A stretch of 43,462 bases of DNA, from assembly GCF_018860755.1 (NCBI RefSeq), contig NZ_JAHKPW010000072.1, positions 1 through 43,462 of the forward strand, in the 5' to 3' direction. Numbering within the stretch: position 1 is the stretch's first letter; every line of letters begins with the position of its first letter. Under the pieces are notes generated by a model. It worked only from the letters and a program-made list of their open reading frames with translations, did not search any database and was not told the DNA's origin. This DNA comes from Colwellia sp. D2M02. Its GTDB lineage: Bacteria; Pseudomonadota; Gammaproteobacteria; Enterobacterales; Alteromonadaceae. Below are positions 25,476 to 33,529 of the stretch, piece by piece. Made by a program: the position numbers and the translations under genes.

Positions 25476-26354
25476 ATGAAGCAAGTATTACTAAAAAATG
25501 AGCATGCAAGTGTCAGTGTAGAGCCGTTAAACTCTGAATTTGAAAAAATAACAATTTCCCATCGCCACTGTGAAGCTGAAATAAGTCTTTACGGTGGGCA
25601 AGTGTTGCGATTTAAACCAACAGGGCAACAAGCGCTATTATGGTTGAGTGATAGTGCTACTTACCAGAAAGAAAAAGCAATTAGAGGCGGCATTCCCCTA
25701 TGTTGGCCTTGGTTTGGTGCTAATGATAAGCAAGTTGAACCTGCAGGTAATCACGGTTTTGCCCGACAATCTCAATGGACTATTGATAAGGTTAGCGCTG
25801 ATGAACAGGCAACTACTATTATTTTAGTGCTTGAAGGGGAGCAGTATCATTCATTATGGCCACATGCTTTTAAAGTTGTGCAAACACTCGTGTTTGGACA
25901 GTCATTGAAACAAAGTTTAGCGATGAGTAATTTATCTACTGATAATGCTCAATACTCTGGAGCATTGCATACTTACTTTAAAGTGAGCCACCCGAGTAAC
26001 GTTGTTATTGATACTTTAACAGGTGTTAACTTTGACGATAAATTAACGGGTTTAGCAAATACGCAAATAAACCGGGTGAGTTGTGTTGGTCCAATTGATA
26101 GGGAGTATCATAGTGCTGATGTTATGACATTGGTCGATAGTGATTACGATCACACTATTACCATAACCAGTTCAGGCTGTCAGCAGTGGGTGTTATGGAA
26201 CCCCGGTAGTGAATTAGCAGCAACAATGGCTGATATACATGACCAAGGCGAGCATGAATATGTTTGTTTGGAAGCCGCTAATACACATTGGCAAACAATT
26301 ACTGCGGGCACCACAGTAACCATGTCACAAGAAATAGCCGTTCAGCGTAACTAA
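25476..26354 (+). CDS. yeaD: D-hexose-6-phosphate mutarotase (YeaD family)
   Basis: A cytosolic aldose-1-epimerase-like enzyme that interconverts alpha and beta anomers of hexose 6-phosphates. From this start it has 292 residues with the galactose-mutarotase beta-sandwich. Visible are the conserved RGGIPLCWPWFG (about 78-89), NHGFARQSQW (about 100-109), ALHTYFKVS and the C-terminal CLEAANTHWQTI. These match E. coli YeaD. The ATG at 25476 has a GAGAG site 5-6 bp upstream and starts MKQVLLKNE. An ATG nine codons upstream (25449) is possible but lacks a ribosome site. It is convergent with mutH. Confidence 0.92.
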   Translation: MKQVLLKNEHASVSVEPLNSEFEKITISHRHCEAEISLYGGQVLRFKPTGQQALLWLSDSATYQKEKAIRGGIPLCWPWFGANDKQVEPAGNHGFARQSQWTIDKVSADEQATTIILVLEGEQYHSLWPHAFKVVQTLVFGQSLKQSLAMSNLSTDNAQYSGALHTYFKVSHPSNVVIDTLTGVNFDDKLTGLANTQINRVSCVGPIDREYHSADVMTLVDSDYDHTITITSSGCQQWVLWNPGSELAATMADIHDQGEHEYVCLEAANTHWQTITAGTTVTMSQEIAVQRN

Positions 26355-26435
26355 AACGATTAACAGCCTCTAGCTATAGTTATGAGCGTGTCGATTGCGA
26401 CAAGCTCAAATGTTATTACCCAAGCTCAGCGTCAT

Positions 26436-27125
26436 TTAATTAATACGCAAATAACGATGTAACAATGCTTGGGTAAAGTTTATTTTTAAATAAAAACCAC
26501 GTGGTAAAGTCATAAAAGGCTTGCCGTTGCGATCAAATCCTTGTGTTTTAGCTTTACTGTTAGCGGCTTTAGGCCTTAATTGTAATACTTGTCCATGCTT
26601 ACCATGAATATTTTCTACCTCACCGAGCACTATCATATCGGTCAGCTCTTGCCAATCTTGTGCTAATAAGGCTTCTTCTTCTGCTGAAGGGGACCATAAA
26701 AATGGTGTACCAACAATGCGCTCACTAATAGGAACCTCTTTTGGCGTAATAACCGGTACCCAGAGCACTTTCGCTAATTTTTTTTTCACATAACAGGTTT
26801 GCCAAGTAACCCCCACTAAACCGGTGAGTGGTGCAACGCTAACGAAGGTGGTTTCAAGCGGTTTGGCTTGTTCATTGATGGGGAGTGATTTTAGTTCAAT
26901 GCCTAAGTGAGGGAAGTCAGGCTCAGGGCGAGAGCCCGCGCTAGCACCTAAAACATGCTCAAGTAATAAACCAATCCAACCTTTATTTTTAGTTAAATCT
27001 TTAGGGATTTTTATTCCTGCGCTAAGTGCTACTTCACCTAATGTTAAGCCTGCAATGTCTTGTGCTCGATTAAGTAGCTCTTGTTCCGATGCTGGAATTT
27101 CCATAGTGTTTGGCGTAACTCTCAT
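26436..27125 (-). CDS. mutH: DNA mismatch repair endonuclease MutH
   Basis: A sequence-specific endonuclease that nicks the unmethylated strand at hemimethylated GATC sites once recruited by MutL. The 229-residue length matches E. coli MutH. Key segments are present: the [13 protein letters not shown] region (Asp-Glu-x-Lys catalytic set, about 73-85), the N-terminal helical arm ([15 protein letters not shown]), [13 protein letters not shown] and the C-terminal [13 protein letters not shown]. It is the mark of a Dam-directed repair system; dam itself is not in the window. It is divergent from rppH, an arrangement conserved in many gammaproteobacteria. Confidence 0.96.
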   Translation of the reverse strand: MRVTPNTMEIPASEQELLNRAQDIAGLTLGEVALSAGIKIPKDLTKNKGWIGLLLEHVLGASAGSRPEPDFPHLGIELKSLPINEQAKPLETTFVSVAPLTGLVGVTWQTCYVKKKLAKVLWVPVITPKEVPISERIVGTPFLWSPSAEEEALLAQDWQELTDMIVLGEVENIHGKHGQVLQLRPKAANSKAKTQGFDRNGKPFMTLPRGFYLKINFTQALLHRYLRIN

Positions 27126-27318
27126 AACGTTTAATGGTACTGTTAGTTTTGGTTTTATGACGATGTTTTTTCAAAATAAAGCCCGTATAACTCAGCTTTA
27201 TTTATAACGGCTGGCTTATTATCAAGTTAATCATGAAAAAATAAAAGTAATCATTTGCTCAGTGCTCGTTAATATGGTTGAATTGATGAAAGAATTTTGA
27301 ATATTGTCAGGAGTTCCT

Positions 27319-27834
27319 GTGATCGATGCCGAAGGCTATCGCGCCAACGTCGGCATAGTAATTGTTAATGACAAGGGACAGGTATTTTGGGCAAGGCGAT
27401 ATAGACAACATTCATGGCAATACCCTCAAGGGGGCGTTGATGAAGGTGAGTCAGCAGAGCAAACCATGTATAGAGAATTATATGAGGAAGTTGGCTTAAA
27501 ACCTGAACATGTAAAAATTGTTGCCTCTACAAAGCATTGGCTAAAATATAAATTACCTAAACGTTTTATAAGACATGACTCTAAACCCGTCTGTATAGGG
27601 CAAAAGCAGAAATGGTTTTTATTAAAATTAACGGCACCAGAAGCATCAGTTGACTTGCTACATAGCCCACATCCAGAGTTTGATGATTGGCGGTGGGTAA
27701 GTTATTGGTACCCCGTAAGACAGGTAGTGTCCTTTAAACGAGATGTTTATCGTAAAGTTATGAAAGAGTTTGCTAGTGCAGCTTTACCCTTAACTATTGA
27801 CAGGCGAGTAGATCGCCGTAAACGTCGCGCTTAA
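27319..27834 (+). CDS. rppH: RNA pyrophosphohydrolase
   Basis: A Nudix hydrolase that removes pyrophosphate from mRNA 5' triphosphate ends and starts decay by RNase E. The protein has 171 residues. The N-terminus [16 protein letters not shown] matches E. coli RppH closely. The Nudix box is visible: [23 protein letters not shown] (about 38-60) with the REXXEEXG core. The GTG at 27319 is chosen because it gives the conserved MIDAEGYR start and has CAGGAG 6-7 bp upstream; the frame is open five codons further to a TTG. A terminator-like hairpin follows, then ptsP. Confidence 0.96.
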   Translation: MIDAEGYRANVGIVIVNDKGQVFWARRYRQHSWQYPQGGVDEGESAEQTMYRELYEEVGLKPEHVKIVASTKHWLKYKLPKRFIRHDSKPVCIGQKQKWFLLKLTAPEASVDLLHSPHPEFDDWRWVSYWYPVRQVVSFKRDVYRKVMKEFASAALPLTIDRRVDRRKRRA

Positions 27835-27865
27835 CATGTGATTAAGAATTATTATGATGTTACAC

Positions 27866-27896
27866 AAATGGCCTGCCTCGTGCGGGTCATTTTATT
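27866..27896 (+). terminator. Probable terminator after rppH
   Basis: AATGGCCTGC pairs with GCGGGTCATT (8 Watson-Crick and 2 G-U pairs) around a 5-nt loop, followed by TTATTTG. It is 32 bp after the rppH stop. The strong stem and U-rich tail support a terminator, but the G-U pairs make it weaker. Confidence 0.6.
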
Positions 27897-28018
27897 TGTA
27901 TCATAAGCTAGAGTTTTAGGTGGGGCGAGGTAAACGCTTCTATAATGTAACTCTATGGGTAAAAGATTAAAGCTTTCCTCATGGTGGTACTATCTTGTTA
28001 TAACAACTAAGGAATTGA

Positions 28019-30439
28019 ATGTTAGATACTTTGCGCCGTATTGTCTTGGATTTTAGTCAAGACACCGAATTACAAAGTGCGCTAGAGCGTATGGTTCGTC
28101 AAGTGAAGGCAGCAATGCAAGCTGACTGTTGTTCTATTTACTTAGCAGATTATTATCAACAACATTTCGTTTTGATGGCCTCTGACGGCTTGAAGATTAC
28201 CTCGTTAGGACAAACTTGTATTGCTTTTTCAGAAGGCTTAATCGGCTTAGTCGGAAAGCGTGAGGAGCCTTTAAATATTGTTAATGCACAAGAGCATCAA
28301 GAATTCATTCACGCACCCGAAGTACAAGAAGAAGATCTTTTCGCTTTTTTAGGTACTCCAATAATTCATCGCCGTAAAGTACTTGGCGTTATATCAGTAC
28401 AACAAAAAGAACAACGCAACTTTACCGAAAATGATGAAGCGTTTCTTGTGACTTTGTCGGCGCAACTTGCCAGTGCATTAGCAAATGCAGAAATTAGAAA
28501 CTTACTTACTTTTCAACAAGAACAAGCGCAAAGTGTTAAACAACTGCAAGGTGTTGCAGGCTCTCCTGGTATTGCTCTGAGTAGTATTGTCGTGTGTCAG
28601 CCACAAGCAGATTTAGCGGCGGTTTCGTTAAAATCTGCCCCGAATACGGGTGAACAACTATTACGATTTGAACAAGCTGTTAAGCAAACTAAAGCTGATT
28701 TTGAAGAGCTTAGTCAGCGTTTAAGTGGCACCATTAACGATGAAAGCTTAGCAATTTTTGATGTTTATAAACAATTACTTGATCATGCTAATTTAGGCAA
28801 CGAAGTCAGTGAAAAAATAGCCCAAGGTTGGCGCGCTGATAGTGCTTTGAAATTAGTTATTGAGCATTATATACAGCAGTTTGAAGCAATAGATGACAGT
28901 TACCTTAAAGAGCGTGCCAGTGATATTAAAGACTTAGGCACGCGTTTATTAGTTAATATTCAACAGCAAGCGAAAGAAGAGCTAATACTACCCAAAGAGT
29001 TCATTTTATTAGCGCAAGATGTAACCGCGTCAATGGTTGCACAATACCAACAAGCAGGCTTGAAAGGCATTATCTCGCTATCAGGCTCAAATAACTCTCA
29101 TGCTGCCATACTAGCTCGTTCATTAGGCTTACCAGCCATTATGGGGGTTAATGCCAGTGTACTGAACCAGTTACATCAAAAAGAAGTGATTATTGATGGT
29201 TACAGTGGCGAGCTATTTGTTAACCCTGATGACAGCCTTAAAAAAGAATACCAGTATTTACTAAGCCAAGAAGAAGCGCTTAGTGATAAGGTTATGGAAG
29301 TTGTTGATTTACCTTGTGAAACAAGTGACGGCCATACTATTGAGTTATTACTGAATGCTGGCTTATCAGCAAGTTTTGAGCAATCGAGTCACATTGGTGC
29401 TGCAGGTATTGGTTTATATCGTACCGAAGTTCCTTTTATGAACCGCCACTGCTTTCCCTCTGAACAAGAGCAAACGTTGCTATATCGAAAAGTTCTTAAA
29501 TTTTTCCCAAAACATAGCGTTACCATGCGCACCTTAGATGTTGGCGGTGATAAATCATTACCTTATTTCCCAATTACCGAAGACAACCCTTTTTTAGGCT
29601 GGCGTGGCATTAGAATTACTTTAGATCACCCTGAAATATTTTTAGTACAAATACGCGCAATGTTAAAGGCTAATCAAGGGCTTAACAACCTTGAGATCAT
29701 GCTACCAATGATAGCTAGTATTGAAGAGGTTGATGAATCTATACGTCTGATTAATCAGGCCTTTTATGAACTTAAAGCTGAGCTTAAAGCTAATTTATTT
29801 AATGAGTTAAAACAAGAGCTTACCCGTAACCTAATGGATGAAATGGCAATAGAAGGTAGCTCACTTGATAATCAGCTTTTAGATGGTGTGCTCATAGACA
29901 GCGTAACTAAAGCACGATTAGAAGAGAAGGCTGATATTGTTGCATCGCAACTGCATCGTCCCAAAGTTGGCATTATGCTTGAAGTTCCCTCTGTTATATT
30001 TCAAATGAAAGCACTGGCAGAGCGCGTTGACTTTTTTTCTGTTGGTAGTAACGATCTTACTCAGTATTTATTGGCGGTAGACCGTAATAACAGTCAAGTT
30101 GCTAATTTGTACGATGCTTTTCACCCTGCGGTGCTTGCGGCGCTTTACAGTATTGCTACGCAATCTGCGCAGTATAATATTCCAATAAGTTTATGTGGTG
30201 AGCTGGCTTCTCAGCCAGCAGGTGCAATACTGTTATTAGCGATGGGATTTAATAAGCTAAGTATGAATGGACACAACGTTCCTCGTATTAAGTGGATCAT
30301 TCGTCACATTAGCTATACACAGGCCGAGGATATTTTGCAGCACGTATTAACCTTATCTACCACTAAGCAAGTACATAGCTACTTAAATGAGCAGTTAGAA
30401 GCTGTTGGCCTGGGCGGCTTTATCCGCGCAGGTTGTTAA
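28019..30439 (+). CDS. ptsP: Phosphoenolpyruvate-protein phosphotransferase PtsP (EI-Ntr)
   Basis: The first enzyme of the nitrogen-related PTS, moving phosphate from PEP to NPr. The 806-residue protein has an N-terminal GAF domain (about 1-165), an EI N-terminal helical domain, the swivelling histidine domain with phospho-His in SGSNNSHAAILARSLG (about 361), and a PEP-binding TIM barrel (about 420-750) with TMRTLDVGGDKSLPYF, GWRGIRITL, IMLEVPSV and SVGSNDLTQYLLAVDR. E. coli PtsP has 748 residues; most of the excess is a charged helical insert at about 583-645 of the barrel. NPr and EIIA-Ntr genes are elsewhere. TauE-type permease begins one base after its stop. ATG with AAGGAA upstream. Confidence 0.96.
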   Translation: MLDTLRRIVLDFSQDTELQSALERMVRQVKAAMQADCCSIYLADYYQQHFVLMASDGLKITSLGQTCIAFSEGLIGLVGKREEPLNIVNAQEHQEFIHAPEVQEEDLFAFLGTPIIHRRKVLGVISVQQKEQRNFTENDEAFLVTLSAQLASALANAEIRNLLTFQQEQAQSVKQLQGVAGSPGIALSSIVVCQPQADLAAVSLKSAPNTGEQLLRFEQAVKQTKADFEELSQRLSGTINDESLAIFDVYKQLLDHANLGNEVSEKIAQGWRADSALKLVIEHYIQQFEAIDDSYLKERASDIKDLGTRLLVNIQQQAKEELILPKEFILLAQDVTASMVAQYQQAGLKGIISLSGSNNSHAAILARSLGLPAIMGVNASVLNQLHQKEVIIDGYSGELFVNPDDSLKKEYQYLLSQEEALSDKVMEVVDLPCETSDGHTIELLLNAGLSASFEQSSHIGAAGIGLYRTEVPFMNRHCFPSEQEQTLLYRKVLKFFPKHSVTMRTLDVGGDKSLPYFPITEDNPFLGWRGIRITLDHPEIFLVQIRAMLKANQGLNNLEIMLPMIASIEEVDESIRLINQAFYELKAELKANLFNELKQELTRNLMDEMAIEGSSLDNQLLDGVLIDSVTKARLEEKADIVASQLHRPKVGIMLEVPSVIFQMKALAERVDFFSVGSNDLTQYLLAVDRNNSQVANLYDAFHPAVLAALYSIATQSAQYNIPISLCGELASQPAGAILLLAMGFNKLSMNGHNVPRIKWIIRHISYTQAEDILQHVLTLSTTKQVHSYLNEQLEAVGLGGFIRAGC

Positions 30440-30440
30440 A

Positions 30441-31241
30441 TTGAGTATATTATTGTTTATTTTTTTATGCTGCTTAGCACTGGGCAGTATTGTGGGTTTT
30501 TTAGCTGGCCTGCTTGGTATTGGCGGTGGTCTTATTATTGTACCCTCATTAGTTTATTTGCTGCCTATGGTTGGGGTAAATACTGAGGCAGTTATGCCTA
30601 TGGCGTTAGGTACATCACTTGGCGCTATTGTTATTACCTCTTCAAGCGCGGCCTTAGCACATCATGGTAAACAAAATATTCCTTGGTTAATTGTTCAGCC
30701 TTTAATGTTATTGGTCGGGGCAGGCGCTTTGTTAGGCGCTTTTATTGCCGATTTTTTATCGACTAAATCCCTGACTTTTTTCTTTGCCAGTGTTGTCATC
30801 TTATTAGCCATTTATATGCTTTTTTCTATTTCATTAGCGAAAGAGCGAGAAATGCCATCAACGCCTGTATTACAGCTTATTAGCTGGATAACAGGTATTA
30901 TTGCGAGCTTAATGGGCATTGCAGGAGGCGCAATTTTAGTGCCGGCATTGAGTTACTTTGGTTTACCGTTGCGACATTCAATTGGTATTGCGACGGTATG
31001 TGGTGTTATGGTGGCTTTTTTCGGCTCACTCGGTTATATCATTACGGGCTTAGGTCAAGCCAATATGCCATCATGGAGTTTAGGGTACATTTATTTACCG
31101 GCATTACTTGGTATTGTGATTAGCTCTGCATTTTTTGCTCCTATTGGCGTGAAATACTCAAGTAAGTTACCCGTGAAAACCTTAAAGAAATGCTTTTCAG
31201 TATTTCTTATCATGGTGGCAATAAAAATGCTTGCTAGCTAA
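30441..31241 (+). CDS. TauE/SafE family sulfite/anion export permease
   Basis: An inner membrane protein of 266 residues with about eight hydrophobic segments, in the TauE/SafE (DUF81) family. Family members export sulfite, sulfoacetate or related anions. The two-repeat pattern is visible: GFLAGLLGIGGGLIIVPSLVYL (about 15-36) and IIASLMGIAGGAILVPALSYFGLP (about 155-178). The TTG at 30441 lies one base after the ptsP stop, with CAGG about 10 bp upstream. The frame stays open 12 codons into ptsP, but that start overlaps it and yields a soluble N-terminus. The substrate is not readable. Translational coupling with ptsP is likely. Confidence 0.88.
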   Translation: MSILLFIFLCCLALGSIVGFLAGLLGIGGGLIIVPSLVYLLPMVGVNTEAVMPMALGTSLGAIVITSSSAALAHHGKQNIPWLIVQPLMLLVGAGALLGAFIADFLSTKSLTFFFASVVILLAIYMLFSISLAKEREMPSTPVLQLISWITGIIASLMGIAGGAILVPALSYFGLPLRHSIGIATVCGVMVAFFGSLGYIITGLGQANMPSWSLGYIYLPALLGIVISSAFFAPIGVKYSSKLPVKTLKKCFSVFLIMVAIKMLAS

Positions 31242-31382
31242 TTACTTTAAGCTAACAGTAGGTATAATAGAGCCCACTTTATATTCTTTATTTATTAATT
31301 ATGGTGACTTAGGACTAGCTTTATTACAGCTATTTATAAGCTTTAATAACGAGCATAGACCTTTGGTGCTTTTGGAAGCAGA

Positions 31383-32237
31383 ATGACAGAGCAATTTTTA
31401 CAATTCCCAGTAATCGACCCCATTATTTTTAGTATTGGTCCTGTAGCCCTTCGTTGGTACGGCACTATGTATCTTATTGGCTTTATTGCTGCAATGTTTA
31501 TGGCTAATAAGGCCGCAGATAATAGCAAAGGGTTATGGACAAGAGAGCAAGTAGGGGATTTATTATTCTATGGTTTTCTAGGCGTTATTTTAGGTGGCCG
31601 AGTAGGGTATGTATTATTTTACCAGTTTGACTACTTAATTGCCGACCCGCTGTATTTACTCAAAATATGGGAAGGGGGTATGTCATTCCATGGTGGTTTA
31701 TTAGGTGTTATTTTAGCGATATTTATTTTTGCTAAAAAGACGAATAAGTCATTCTTAGCGGTTGGTGACTTTGTTGCACCTTTAGTACCTATTGGCTTAG
31801 GTATGGGGAGGCTAGGTAACTTTATTAATGCGGAGCTTTGGGGTCGTCAAACTGATGTACCTTGGGCGATGGTATTCCCAACCGATCCACTGGGATTGCC
31901 TCGTCACCCTTCTCAACTTTATGAGTTTTTCCTTGAAGGTGTCGTGCTCTTTATTATTTTATATGTGATTAGCCGTAAACCGCGCAGCCTTGGTTTAGCG
32001 TCAGGTACTTTCTTAATTGGTTATGGTGTTTTTAGAAGTATTGTTGAATTTTTCCGTGAGCCAGATGCGCACCTTGGTTTGTACTTTTCTTTTATTTCTA
32101 AAGGGCAGATATTGAGTATTCCAATGATCTTGATTGGTTTATTTATTATTTACTACGGTTACTTGAGTCAACAAAAATCGGCTATTGGTAATCAAAAAAG
32201 TGCAACTAACACGCATTCAGTTAAAGATAATAGTTAA
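31383..32237 (+). CDS. lgt: Prolipoprotein diacylglyceryl transferase
   Basis: An inner membrane enzyme that transfers diacylglycerol from phosphatidylglycerol to the lipobox Cys of prolipoproteins, the first lipoprotein maturation step. The 284-residue protein has about seven membrane helices. The conserved blocks are [25 protein letters not shown] (His around 103) and the Lgt signature [18 protein letters not shown] (about 139-156, with catalytic Arg). The Ser/Asn-rich C-terminal tail (from about 260) is variable. It is followed by thyA 59 bp downstream, an order found in E. coli and many relatives. Confidence 0.97.
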   Translation: MTEQFLQFPVIDPIIFSIGPVALRWYGTMYLIGFIAAMFMANKAADNSKGLWTREQVGDLLFYGFLGVILGGRVGYVLFYQFDYLIADPLYLLKIWEGGMSFHGGLLGVILAIFIFAKKTNKSFLAVGDFVAPLVPIGLGMGRLGNFINAELWGRQTDVPWAMVFPTDPLGLPRHPSQLYEFFLEGVVLFIILYVISRKPRSLGLASGTFLIGYGVFRSIVEFFREPDAHLGLYFSFISKGQILSIPMILIGLFIIYYGYLSQQKSAIGNQKSATNTHSVKDNS

Positions 32238-32296
32238 TAAGATAAATCAACAGTCAACTTTACAGATAAAATTAACACAATATTCAGAGAGAGAAT

Positions 32297-33121
32297 ATGA
32301 AACAGTACTTAGACTTACTTAACGATGTAATGACAAACGGTGAAGTAAAAGAAGATAGAACCGGTACCGGTACGCGTTCAGTGTTTGGGCGTCAATATCG
32401 TGTCGACTTATCAAAAGGCTTTCCTTTATTAACAACCAAGAAAGTGTTTTTTAAAGCGGTTGTCAATGAATTGCTTTGGTTCCTTTCTGGTAGCACTAAC
32501 ATTAATGATTTAGATGCTAAAATTTGGAATGAGTGGGCATTAGAAGATGGCTCACTTGGCCCTGTTTACGGTAAACAATGGACCGCTTGGGAAGCCAAAG
32601 ATGGTAGCACCATTAACCAAGTTGATTACGTGGTTGATTTATTAAAGAATAACCCAAGCTCTCGTCGCATATTATTCCATGGTTGGAATGTTGAATACTT
32701 ACCAGATGAAAAGCTAACCCCACATGAAAACGTAAAACAAGGAAAAATGGCGTTGCCACCTTGTCATTTACTTTATCAATTTCAAGTTATTAATAATAAA
32801 TTGAATTTGATGTGTACTATTCGTTCAAATGATCTCTTCTTAGGTCACCCATTTAATACAGCTCAAGCGGCGTTATGGGTTTATATGCTGGCACAACAGT
32901 GTGATTTAGAAGTAGGGGAGTTAGTGATGAGTATTGGCGACGCTCATATTTACTCAAACCATGTTGAGCAAGTGCAGCTGCAATTGCAGCGTACACCAAC
33001 CGCTTTACCACAGTTGAAACTTAAGCGTAAACCAGCGTCAATATATGACTACAAGCTTGAAGATTTTGAACTGATTGGCTATGAGCCACAAGCGACTATT
33101 ACGGCACCGGTAGCAATTTAA
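32297..33121 (+). CDS. thyA: Thymidylate synthase
   Basis: A cytosolic enzyme that converts dUMP and methylene-tetrahydrofolate to dTMP and dihydrofolate. The protein has 274 residues (E. coli 264). Present are the phosphate-site Arg in [13 protein letters not shown] (about 20-32), [19 protein letters not shown], catalytic Cys in [11 protein letters not shown] (about 156), [13 protein letters not shown] (175-187) and DAHIYSNH (about 216-223). The segment around IRSND differs from the usual QRSxDxxLGLPFN: Gln becomes Ile, and His sits before PFN. The catalytic Cys, Arg176, Asp179 and Asn187 are all kept, so activity is expected. GAGAGAG precedes the ATG. Confidence 0.96.
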   Translation: MKQYLDLLNDVMTNGEVKEDRTGTGTRSVFGRQYRVDLSKGFPLLTTKKVFFKAVVNELLWFLSGSTNINDLDAKIWNEWALEDGSLGPVYGKQWTAWEAKDGSTINQVDYVVDLLKNNPSSRRILFHGWNVEYLPDEKLTPHENVKQGKMALPPCHLLYQFQVINNKLNLMCTIRSNDLFLGHPFNTAQAALWVYMLAQQCDLEVGELVMSIGDAHIYSNHVEQVQLQLQRTPTALPQLKLKRKPASIYDYKLEDFELIGYEPQATITAPVAI

Positions 33122-33325
33122 TTACTCGTTAATTTATAAGTACACCTTAAGTCGTTTTTTGTTATATTAACTGTGCATACTTTATTTTCAACAGACTTAC
33201 TATTACTGCATAAGCGGGACTAGTTATCGTTAAAAACATCTAGTTAGAAAATATAACCGAGGAACTTATTATTTAAGTTCAGGTTAAGATATTTAGATAG
33301 CCTTCCTAAGAGAGCCTTATACTTC

Positions 33326-33355
33326 AATACCAATCATCTAGATTGGTATTTTTTT
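33326..33355 (+). terminator. Orphan intrinsic terminator upstream of the TonB receptor
   Basis: A perfect 10-bp stem (AATACCAATC / GATTGGTATT) with a 5-nt loop, followed by TTTTT. It lies about 200 bp after thyA with no gene between. It could end thyA with a long 3' UTR or end a small RNA starting in this gap. Confidence 0.8.
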
Positions 33356-33529
33356 GCCTTATTCTCCAACCTAAATAACTTCAAAAATACTAGTTGATGT
33401 TATTTTATATCGTTTTTGTTTTTATTTTTACATCTACTTTATTAATTAGTAACAAGTTATTACGTTTTTTTGTTGTTTTTGTGTGTTATATTGTAACGTT
33501 TTTGTTGTTTTATTATATAAGGAATTAGA
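33356..33529. other. T-rich region upstream of the TonB receptor
   Basis: The 408-bp gap between thyA and the receptor has no credible gene. In this part I see an 11-bp inverted repeat with one mismatch (AATAACTTCAA at 33374-33384, TTGATGTTATT at 33394-33404). There is also a pair of T-rich direct repeats (ACGTTTTTTTGTTGTTTTT at 33462-33480 and ACGTTTTTGTTGTTTTA at 33496-33512) just before the AAGGA ribosome site at 33519. I looked for a Fur box and did not find a convincing one. The repeats may be regulatory. Confidence 0.4.

Noticed and set aside
33421..33529. Fur box upstream of the TonB receptor
   Set aside because: No stretch approaches the GATAATGATAATCATTATC consensus; the T-rich repeats do not match it.
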